Shown here piece after piece: positions 1 to 5,103 of a stretch of DNA of 9,440 nt. The stretch's first letter is position 1; each line of letters begins with the position of its first letter. Both the position numbers and the translations under genes were made by a program. Below the pieces are notes generated by a model. The model was not told where the DNA came from and did not search any database. It worked only from the letters and a program-made list of their open reading frames with translations. The stretch is from positions 1 through 9,440 of the forward strand of contig CAKTIH010000088.1 of NCBI GenBank assembly GCA_934565615.1, in the 5' to 3' direction. The stretch is from an uncultured Oscillospiraceae bacterium. GTDB taxonomy: Bacteria; Bacillota; Clostridia; Oscillospirales; Oscillospiraceae.

Positions 1-258
1 CGTATATACGCTCTTGTCCGCGCCGGGGACATCATCCCCGCACGCGCTATACAGGACGCCTGCTGCCACATCATTTATAAGATGTGCTCGGGGCAGGGGA
101 ACATGTACGCCATGATAAAAGAGATCCTCCGTCTGCGCGGAGCGCCGGATATCGGCAGCGTGCGCGCGCCGCTCTATCCCCTCCAGCTGGGCGACGAGGC
201 CATTGCCTCCGCCTGCGCCGCGGACATCGACGCCGCTATAGCAAAGTTCTGTATCTGA
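1..258 (+). CDS. Dihydrodipicolinate synthase / N-acetylneuraminate lyase family protein, C-terminal fragment
   Basis: Frame 1 is open from the window edge to a TGA at 256-258, giving the last 85 residues of a protein whose start lies outside. Visible features fit the C-terminal helical part of class I Schiff-base aldolases of the DapA/NanA family: a helix with AIQDACCHIIYKM, then AMIKEILRLRG, then a short VRAPLYPL segment that resembles the R-x-P-(L/M)-x-P-(L/V) turn of that family, and a final amphipathic helix. The catalytic Lys and Tyr lie in the missing N-terminal part, so the reaction (aspartate-semialdehyde/pyruvate condensation, sialic acid cleavage or another 2-oxoacid aldol reaction) cannot be decided. 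A strong terminator follows about 35 nt after the stop, so this is the last gene of its transcript. Confidence 0.72.
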   Translation, partial: RIYALVRAGDIIPARAIQDACCHIIYKMCSGQGNMYAMIKEILRLRGAPDIGSVRAPLYPLQLGDEAIASACAADIDAAIAKFCI

Positions 259-291
259 GAAGCGGCAGAGTGATCTATATTTCTAAAAGTA

Positions 292-328
292 AAAACCCGA
301 AGCCATTGCGGCTTCGGGTTTTGCTTTT
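292..328 (+). terminator. Rho-independent terminator after the aldolase-family gene
   Basis: A perfect 13-bp inverted repeat, AAAACCCGAAGCC (292-304) and GGCTTCGGGTTTT (310-322), encloses a 5-nt loop and runs into a T-rich tail (TTTT then GCTTTTT). The left arm starts with an A-run, so it could also work on the other strand. It separates the aldolase-family gene from the recombinase remnant. Confidence 0.9.
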
Positions 329-390
329 TGCGGCTGCTGATACGGAGTTGGCGGCGGTGCCGGTATATGCTATCGTGGGCGGACGAAAGG

Positions 391-1008
391 ATGTGAAACG
401 ATATCAAATCTACTGCTTATGGCTATATCCGTGTTTCCACGAGGGAACAGAATGAGGATCGTCAGGTCATCGCCATGCGTGAAGCCGGTGTGATAGAGGA
501 GAACATTTACATGGACAAGCAGTCCGGTAAGGATTTTGACCGCCCGTAATATAAAAAGCGCCTGCGCAAAATGAAAAAAGACGACCTGCTCTATCTCAAG
601 AGCATCGACCGGCTGGGGCGCAATTACGCGGAGATATTGGAGCAATGGCGCGTTCTCACAAAGGAAAAGGGTGTCGACATCGTGGTTCTTGATATGCCGC
701 TGCTCGACACCCGGCGCGGCAAGGACCTGATGGGTACCTTCCTCAGTGACATTGTTTTGCAGGTGCTCTCCTTTGTCGCCGAGAACGAGCGCGCCTACAT
801 CAGGCAGCGGCAGGCCGAGGGCATTGCCGCCGCAAAGGCGAGGGGCATCCGCTTCGGCAGACCTCCCGCGCCATTACCGGATAACTTCCGCAGCCTGTAT
901 CAGCACTGGAAGCGCGGAGAGATTACGTGTACGGCGGCAGCCAAGGCCTGCAACATGCCGCTTTCGAGCTTTCGCTACCGGGCGGAGGTCTATGAAAAAT
1001 CAAAATAA
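391..1008 (+). pseudogene. Serine recombinase (resolvase/invertase family), inactivated by premature stops
   Basis: A single reading frame runs from about 391 to the TAA at 1006-1008 and encodes a resolvase-type site-specific recombinase of about 200 residues. The N-terminal catalytic motif YGYIRVSTREQ is present (nucleophile Ser codon at 436-438), followed by DKQSGKDF, the SIDRLGRNY block (601-627) with the family's conserved Arg residues, the long E-helix region ending RQRQAEGIAAAKARG, the RFGRP hinge, and a C-terminal helix-turn-helix-like segment (AAKACNMPLSSFRYR). Two stops break it: TGA at 394-396, directly after the apparent ATG at 391, and TAA at 547-549 within DRP-stop-YKK, where homologues usually have Gln. 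Both are one C-to-T change away from sense codons (CGA and CAA). An internal ATG at 571 gives a 145-residue open frame, but it lacks the catalytic Ser and would be inactive. The true start is uncertain, because the purine-rich AAAGG (386-390) abuts ATG 391. The remnant indicates a past mobile element or inversion module. Confidence 0.85.
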
Positions 1009-1011
1009 ACC

Positions 1012-1066
1012 ATTAAAGGACGGTATTTACAGAAAGGTGTACTATTCTGCAAATCCGTCCTTTAAT
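1012..1066 (+). repeat. Long dyad just after the recombinase remnant: terminator and/or recombination site
   Basis: The outer arms ATTAAAGGACGG (1012-1023) and CCGTCCTTTAAT (1055-1066) are perfect 12-bp inverted repeats. Inside them is a second near-perfect dyad, TTTACAGAA (1026-1034) and TTCTGCAAA (1045-1053), around the 10-bp spacer AGGTGTACTA. It starts 4 nt after the recombinase stop codon. Folded as RNA it is a long hairpin followed by an A/T-rich stretch, so a terminator is possible. As DNA, the inner dyad resembles the dyad at 1151-1179, which suggests a serine-recombinase binding site. The two roles are not exclusive. Confidence 0.6.
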
Positions 1067-1150
1067 TTATTGCTTGTATTATAAACGCTTTTTCCCGCAT
1101 TTTCAAGTAGGTATTAAGAAAATTATAACTCGAAATCATAAAAATTTTGC

Positions 1151-1179
1151 TTTGCGAAAAAGTACACTATTTCGACAAA
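1151..1179. repeat. Dyad with 10-bp spacer, related to the 1026-1053 dyad
   Basis: TTTGCGAAA (1151-1159) and TTTCGACAAA (1170-1179) are inverted relatives, allowing one inserted base, around the 10-bp spacer AAGTACACTA. The spacer shares length and 7 of 10 positions with the spacer of the 1026-1053 dyad. It lies in the 208-bp gene-free stretch between the recombinase remnant and the surface-protein locus. The rest of that stretch is A/T-rich; only weak promoter-like sequences are visible (for example TATAAC at 1124-1129, with a poor -35 match 17 nt upstream). Confidence 0.45.
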
Positions 1180-1216
1180 ACCTTTTGAGAAATACCGTGC
1201 AAGGGAGAGATGAGCA

Positions 1217-2071
1217 GTGAAAAGGGAGAACGGACAAAAGCCTATAGCGCTGTTGGTGATCGTGCTTGCGGCGTTGCTCGTGCTCAGCGGTGCAGCCCTT
1301 GCCGGGGCAATCATCCACAGCCGCGCCGCGCAGCCGCCGGTGTCTCCCACGGCCGCCGTCGATAATGTCATAACACCGGAAAAGCTTGCGTCCGTCTCCG
1401 CGCAGCCGGTGCGGGCCGCCGCGCTTTCCGGACGGACGGTACACGCCGCGCAGACCGCCGATGCCAAGGCGCTGACCCAGCCGGTGCTGACCGGTGCGGT
1501 GGCCTCGGCGGAGGGAGGGAACGTCACGCTGGGGCTCTACCGCGGCCATGCCGAGGACACGACGCCGCTTCAAGTGGTGAACATGTTCCCCGGTGACACG
1601 GAGAGCAAGCAGTACCGCCTTGAGGTCTCCTACAAGGGCGGCGTGACCGTTCACTTCCGTGCCGATGTGCGCCCCGGGTATGAAAAGCTGGCCGAGGTTT
1701 TAATGTGCAGAGTCTCTCTGAACGGGGCGCAGCTTTATGACGGCCTGATGCGGGACATGCCTGAGAGCCTTTCCCGCGCCCTGCCCCGGAGCCGCGGCAC
1801 GACCGCGAGCCTTGATTATGACATCACCGTTTATCTTGACACGAGCGTCGGAAATGAATACATGGGCAAGGAACTGTATGCGGACTTCCGCTGGTGGGTC
1901 GATGAAAACAGCAGCGGCCCGAACGATCCGTCAAAGCCGGGCGGCCTAATACCGCCCAAGACGGGCGACGAGGGCGGGATATTCCTGTGGGCGTCCCTTG
2001 CGGGACTTTCTCTGTTCCTGCTGCTCCTGCTTCTTTTCCTGAGCAAGCGGCAAAAGGAGGGGCGGCTATGA
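1217..2071 (+). CDS. TasA/camelysin-like surface protein with N-terminal membrane segment and PPKTG sortase-type anchor
   Basis: The protein has 284 residues. The GTG start at 1217 is chosen because AGGGAGAGA (1202-1210) lies just upstream and the frame runs straight into a hydrophobic export segment (residues 9-33). A low-complexity Ala/Val/Thr linker (about 38-100) leads into a beta-rich domain (about 103-230) with an FPGDT turn (124-128), a repeated-strand region, and the block YDITVYLDTSVGNEYMGKEL (201-220). Equivalent blocks occur in the proteins encoded at 2068 and 3400. The C-terminus is a textbook cell-wall sorting signal: a Pro/Ser/Gly linker, IPPKTG (245-250), a hydrophobic stretch (about 255-276) and the basic tail SKRQKEGRL. 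The PPKTG form matches the (S/P)PXTG pentapeptides recognised by Clostridioides difficile sortase B (family knowledge); no sortase gene is present here. The stop overlaps the next start by 4 nt (ATGA), so translation is probably coupled. TasA/camelysin-like membership is inferred from shared motifs, not strong identity. Confidence 0.72.
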   Translation: MKRENGQKPIALLVIVLAALLVLSGAALAGAIIHSRAAQPPVSPTAAVDNVITPEKLASVSAQPVRAAALSGRTVHAAQTADAKALTQPVLTGAVASAEGGNVTLGLYRGHAEDTTPLQVVNMFPGDTESKQYRLEVSYKGGVTVHFRADVRPGYEKLAEVLMCRVSLNGAQLYDGLMRDMPESLSRALPRSRGTTASLDYDITVYLDTSVGNEYMGKELYADFRWWVDENSSGPNDPSKPGGLIPPKTGDEGGIFLWASLAGLSLFLLLLLLFLSKRQKEGRL

Positions 2072-2622
2072 ACAGCGGTAACAGCAGTGCCACGTACAAA
2101 CGTCTGGTCGCGAGCATCATTGCGGTCGTCGTGCTTATATTCTGCCCATGCCTGACCGCCTACGCCCTTGTCACGGCGTCCGTCACTGTTCCGGATAACT
2201 ACGTTCAGACCGGCACGGTGGAGATAAACCTCAACGACGGCAAGCCCGTCATCGAGGAGCATGAGTTCATCTTTGAACCGGGCATGACGGTGGCGAAGGA
2301 TTTCTTTATCGAGAACCGCAGCACGTGGGAGGTCTACTTCAAGCTTTATTTCGATGAAGTCTCGGGCGGCCTTGCCGATGTCCTGCTTGTCACGGTGAAG
2401 GACGGCGAAAAAGTTCTCCTTGAGGGGACAGCTGCGGAGCTTTCCCGAAGCGCGGCAAAGGCTGCCGATACCCCTCTGCTGGTGAACGAGAAGCGGGAGC
2501 TCACGCTTTATCTCCATTATCCTGAGACCGCGGGGAACGCCACACAGGCCGCGGCGCTTTCCTTCAAGCTCTGCGCCGAGGCGGTCCAGACCAAGAACAA
2601 CCCCGGCATGCTCTTTGACTGA
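2068..2622 (+). CDS. Exported TasA/camelysin-like protein
   Basis: The protein has 184 residues. The ATG at 2068 is preceded by AAAGGAGGGG and overlaps the upstream stop as ATGA; the frame is open further upstream, but this start has the ribosome binding site and gives a clean export signal. A hydrophobic segment (about 12-35, ending LTAYALVTA) is followed by VPDNYVQTGTVEINLNDG (41-58), the same layout as SipW-dependent substrates, where a short segment after the signal precedes an N-x-(I/V)-x-(T/A)-G-T-(L/V)-(D/E) strand. FEPGMT (69-74) corresponds to the PG-x-T turn of its neighbours. The C-terminal ETAGNATQAAALSFKLCAEA (153-172) aligns with the GNEY-x-G block of the flanking proteins. The product is small, with no cell-wall anchor. 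It is probably secreted or surface-assembled after cleavage by the adjacent SipW-type peptidase (inference from context). Biofilm/pilus-like matrix subunit or accessory assembly protein are both possible. Confidence 0.7.
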   Translation: MNSGNSSATYKRLVASIIAVVVLIFCPCLTAYALVTASVTVPDNYVQTGTVEINLNDGKPVIEEHEFIFEPGMTVAKDFFIENRSTWEVYFKLYFDEVSGGLADVLLVTVKDGEKVLLEGTAAELSRSAAKAADTPLLVNEKRELTLYLHYPETAGNATQAAALSFKLCAEAVQTKNNPGMLFD

Positions 2623-2642
2623 CGGAAGGGAAAAGACCGCAG

Positions 2643-3329
2643 ATGAAAAAAGCACTGAACATCATAAAAAACATTCTTGTCTGGGCGATACTGCTCGCGG
2701 CGGTCGGGATGATGATCTTCACCATCTTCTCTGTAAATACCTTTGATCAGAGCCACCGCAGCGTATTCGGGTACAAGTTCTTTATCGTCCGGTCGGATTC
2801 CATGAGCGCGACGGATTTTAGCGCCGGGGATATTATATTCGTCAAGACGGTCGACCCCGCCTCTCTGCGCGAGGGTGACATCATCGCCTACACCTCGCAG
2901 AACAGCTCAAACTTCGGCGGGACCGTCACGCATAAGATCCGCAGCCTTGTGACGACGAAGGACGGGAACCCGGGCTTCGTCACCTACGGTACTACCACCA
3001 ACACGGACGATGAGACCGTTGTAACCTATCCCTTCGTGCTGGGTAAGTACACCGGCCGGCTGCCGAAGCTTGGCAATTTCTTCGCCTTTCTCAAGACCAC
3101 GCCCGGCTATGTCCTCTGCATCCTTATCCCGTTCCTGCTCCTGATCGGCTATAACGGGCTGAACTGCGTCCTGCTGTTCAAGCGGTATAAGCAGGAGCAG
3201 GCGGCGCAGCTGCAGGCGGAAAAGGACGCCTTGGCGGAGGAGCGCCGCCAGTCGGCGGAGATGATGAAGGAGCTGCAAGCGCTCCGCTCACAGCTTGCCG
3301 GGCAGTCGGATGAAAAGTCCGAGCCGTAA
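2643..3329 (+). CDS. sipW: SipW-type signal peptidase I with C-terminal coiled-coil tail
   Basis: The protein has 228 residues. GGAAGGG (2624-2630) precedes the ATG, only 20 nt after the upstream stop. It is a membrane serine peptidase of the S26B (ER/archaeal-like, SipW) type, which removes signal peptides from exported proteins. A transmembrane anchor (about 10-30) leads to the catalytic motif RSDSM (nucleophile Ser53), then GDIIFVK, GDIIAYT and TVTHKI, in which His97 takes the place of the Lys general base of ordinary bacterial signal peptidases. Acidic residues TNTDDE (119-124) may supply the third catalytic or structural Asp. A second transmembrane segment (about 154-179) is followed by a highly charged, heptad-like Gln/Glu/Lys/Arg/Ala tail (180-228) predicted to be cytoplasmic coiled coil. 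It sits between genes for likely substrates, as in Bacillus loci where SipW processes TasA. The family assignment is firm; the substrate list is inferred. Confidence 0.92.
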   Translation: MKKALNIIKNILVWAILLAAVGMMIFTIFSVNTFDQSHRSVFGYKFFIVRSDSMSATDFSAGDIIFVKTVDPASLREGDIIAYTSQNSSNFGGTVTHKIRSLVTTKDGNPGFVTYGTTTNTDDETVVTYPFVLGKYTGRLPKLGNFFAFLKTTPGYVLCILIPFLLLIGYNGLNCVLLFKRYKQEQAAQLQAEKDALAEERRQSAEMMKELQALRSQLAGQSDEKSEP

Positions 3330-3399
3330 AACGGTATGCACTCCGGAAGGAGCTTACATACATTCGTCAAGAAAATGAATATTTATAGGAGGTAAAAAA

Positions 3400-4113
3400 A
3401 TGGCGGATAGCAAACACACTAAGAGAGCTTTGCTTGGCAGTGCACTGGCGCTGGTCCTCTGCTTTGCGATGCTTCTTGGGACTACTTTCGCATGGTTCAC
3501 CGACACTGCGAGCACGACAGTAAACACGATCCAAGCGGGTACTCTGGATGTGGACATTACTACAGAAAAAGGCAAATCACTTAATGGTGTAGAAATGCCC
3601 TTTGAAGGGAAGGGCGGAAACAACGCCAAACTTTGGGAGCCCGGCGCGACCTATCAGCTTCCCTCGTTTAAGATCGTGAACAACGGAAATCTTGCGCTGA
3701 AATGCAAAATCGTGATCAATGGTTTTGACAGCAGTTCAGAGACTGACGAAGCAAAACTGTTAAAAGCTATTGACTTCACAGTCAAGTTTAAAGAGTTTGG
3801 TCAAACATCAATTGATGGACATATCAGCTACGGGTGGATAGATAGGGAAATATCGCTGTCCGATTTTAGTGAAGGAGAATATATTATTTATCCGGATGTT
3901 TCTGATTATGGCAATCAACTTGATTGGCTTGGAGAAAGTCCGCTTTTCACCATCGAGGCTCACATGAGAGAAGATGCCGGCAATGAATATCAGGGCTTGT
4001 CTCTTAAAGGCTTGGGCATTACTGTCCTGGCAACTCAGGCAACTGTTGAAGAAGATATCAATGGCCATGATTATGATGCCGATGCCACGTATCCCACTCT
4101 GTCAAATCCCTAA
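3400..4113 (+). CDS. SipW-dependent TasA-like exported protein
   Basis: The protein has 237 residues. AGGAGG (3387-3392) sits 7 nt before the ATG, a strong ribosome binding site suggesting high expression. The N-terminus is a clear SipW-dependent-type signal: basic residues, a hydrophobic core (about 11-29), then TTFAWFTDTAS and NTIQAGTLDVDI (42-53). The mature region is beta-rich, with WEPGATYQLPSFKIVNNGN (79-97) as the PG-x-T turn and conserved strand, and EDAGNEYQGLSLKGLGITVL (191-210) followed by ATQA near the C-terminus. In Bacillus, members of this family (TasA, CalY/camelysin) form extracellular fibres or matrix; this copy is a good candidate for the major fibre subunit. There is no cell-wall anchor. 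The stretch from about 3540 to 4110 is visibly richer in A/T than the genes on either side, which may reflect separate acquisition or diversification of the mature domain. A 70-nt gap with its own ribosome binding site separates it from sipW. Confidence 0.88.
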   Translation: MADSKHTKRALLGSALALVLCFAMLLGTTFAWFTDTASTTVNTIQAGTLDVDITTEKGKSLNGVEMPFEGKGGNNAKLWEPGATYQLPSFKIVNNGNLALKCKIVINGFDSSSETDEAKLLKAIDFTVKFKEFGQTSIDGHISYGWIDREISLSDFSEGEYIIYPDVSDYGNQLDWLGESPLFTIEAHMREDAGNEYQGLSLKGLGITVLATQATVEEDINGHDYDADATYPTLSNP

Positions 4114-4146
4114 CCCCTGATTACATAAACACCTAAAATTCAAAGC

Positions 4147-4170
4147 CCTCTCCGCCTTTGGGCGGAGGGG
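4147..4170 (+). other. Stem-loop 1 downstream of the TasA-like gene
   Basis: CCCTCTCCGCC pairs with GGCGGAGGGG across a 4-nt TTTG loop, giving 10 bp with one G-U pair. No T-run follows, so it is a poor intrinsic terminator; it could instead stabilise the 3' end of the upstream message or attenuate read-through. Its right arm shares bases 4168-4170 with stem-loop 2, so both cannot form fully at once. Confidence 0.65.
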
Positions 4171-4212
4171 CGATCAAAGGGCATAAGCCGAGCCTGTGCC
4201 TTTTGATCGCCC
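4168..4212 (+). repeat. Stem-loop 2: 16-bp inverted repeat
   Basis: GGGCGATCAAAGGGCA (4168-4183) and TGCCTTTTGATCGCCC (4197-4212) are inverted repeats with a single G-U pair around a 13-nt loop. There is no T-run after the right arm. The structure sits in the leader of the LysM-type gene, 38 nt before its start. It may be a regulatory hairpin, an mRNA-stabilising element, or a copy of a dispersed palindromic repeat. Confidence 0.65.
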
Positions 4213-4250
4213 GGGATACGGAGCAAAACAGCGAAGGGAGGCTCGCCGGT

Positions 4251-5001
4251 TTGAAAAAAATATATCAGCGGTTTTTCTATGTCCCGAAGCACGCGGAGGT
4301 ATCAGCCCGTGTGTTCAAAACCAGAACGGCGCTTTCCGTGCTGACTATCCTGACCTGCTGCGTCATGTTCTGCTCCGCCACCTTCGCGTCGTTCACAAGC
4401 GCGCAGAGCGCGGGCATCGCGACTATCACCACGGCAATCTATTCTTTGGACATCACGGTCGACGGCGTAAGCATCGGGACCTGTGACAGCGCTGGATCCG
4501 TTACCTATACCTGCCCTCTCGCGGCTGATGATAAACATACAGTTACCATTACCCCCACCGGGACAGCGGAGACCGGATATTGCGTGATAAACGGCGGCGA
4601 TAAAACCAACAGCACCGAACAGATCAATGCAAATGATCGCCGAGCATTATGGCGTCCCCGCCGAGGAGATATTGAGCTTTAATAACATCACCGAACTGAC
4701 CGTTGGTGAAACTATCAAGATACCGCACCCGAAGGTCACCGAGCCGTTCGTCCTCCCTGAGGAGGAGCCCACCGACGAACCGGACGGGGACGAGGCTCCG
4801 ACCCCGTCAGAGAGGCCGGCACCTACAGAAACTCCAACTCCGACGGAGACCCCAGCGCCGTCCGAGACCCCGGCCGCGGCGGAATCTCCGGAACCTACGG
4901 AGACACCGGCTCCGTCCGAAACTCCGCAGGAGCCCGAAGCTCCATCGGAAGCAGAACCGGAGAGCACAAGTGAAGAGAGTCCCGAAGAAGGCTCTGAGTA
5001 A
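4251..5001 (+). pseudogene. SipW-type surface protein with LysM domain and Pro/Thr/Glu-rich tail, broken by a frame change
   Basis: The TTG start at 4251 is supported by AAGGGAGG (4234-4241). The first frame encodes 143 residues and stops at 4682. It has a basic N-terminus, a SipW-type hydrophobic export segment (about 26-46, reading TALSVLTILTCCVMFCSATF then ASFTSA), and a beta-rich start with YSLDITVDGVSIGTC. Coding then moves to the next frame: from about 4627 to the TAA at 4999-5001 it reads MIAEHYGVPAEEIL, SFNNITELTVGETIKIP, which is most of a LysM fold (peptidoglycan or chitin binding), followed by a Pro/Thr/Glu/Ser-rich acidic tail. The usual first LysM strand (Y-x-V-x-x-G-D-T) is absent from both frames. 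This suggests a deletion that removed the end of the first domain plus the start of LysM and shifted the frame, rather than programmed frameshifting; no slippery heptamer is visible. The second half has no good ribosome binding site of its own. An assembly or sequencing error is the alternative. Confidence 0.72.
4819..4926 (+). repeat. Six tandem 18-bp units encoding a Pro/Thr/Ser/Glu repeat
   Basis: Six consecutive hexapeptide units are encoded: APTETP, TPTETP, APSETP, AAAESP, EPTETP, APSETP. They form the core of the acidic, Pro-rich tail of the LysM-type protein, typical of extended cell-wall-spanning stalks. Codon changes between units show they are not recent identical duplications. Confidence 0.85.
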
Positions 5002-5005
5002 ATTC

Positions 5006-5043
5006 AAGCTGCATCTCAGCGAAAACTGAGATGCAGCTTTTCT
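5006..5043 (+). terminator. Rho-independent terminator of the surface-protein locus
   Basis: A perfect 14-bp stem, AAGCTGCATCTCAG (5006-5019) and CTGAGATGCAGCTT (5026-5039), with a 6-nt loop CGAAAA is followed by TTTC. It begins 4 nt after the stop codon of the LysM-type gene and is oriented to end rightward transcription. Confidence 0.9.
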
Positions 5044-5052
5044 GACAGTCCG

Positions 5053-5084
5053 AAAAAGCTCCGGGATAATTCCCGGAGCTTTTT
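5053..5084 (-). terminator. Terminator of the dehydratase operon (bidirectional)
   Basis: A perfect 14-bp inverted repeat, AAAAAGCTCCGGGA (5053-5066) and TCCCGGAGCTTTTT (5071-5084), surrounds a 4-nt loop. An A5 run on one side and a T5 run on the other allow it to terminate on both strands. It lies 19 nt beyond the stop codon of the leftward activator gene and gives the rightward locus a second stop. Confidence 0.9.
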
Positions 5085-5103
5085 GGGTTATGTAGTATTT
5101 GCC

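Noticed and set aside
84..455. 123-codon + strand open frame across the terminator at 292-322
   Set aside because: It overlaps the aldolase-family gene in another frame, runs through a strong terminator, and its translation is Arg-rich with no domain.
571..1008. Functional short recombinase from the internal ATG at 571
   Set aside because: It lacks the catalytic Ser at 436-438 and the N-terminal fold, so it could not carry out recombination. At most it is a DNA-binding remnant.
4158..4250. Upstream TTG extension of the LysM-type gene
   Set aside because: That start lies in the loop of stem-loop 1 with no ribosome binding site. The TTG at 4251 has AAGGGAGG at good spacing and leads directly into a signal-type N-terminus.
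4620..4640. Programmed ribosomal frameshift joining the two halves of the LysM-type gene
   Set aside because: No slippery heptamer or suitably placed downstream pseudoknot is visible, and the missing LysM strand points to a deletion instead.
4793..4995. CRISPR-like or satellite repeat in the Pro-rich region
   Set aside because: The repetition is contiguous, codon-periodic (18 bp) and in frame with a Pro/Thr/Glu-rich protein tail. There are no spacers.
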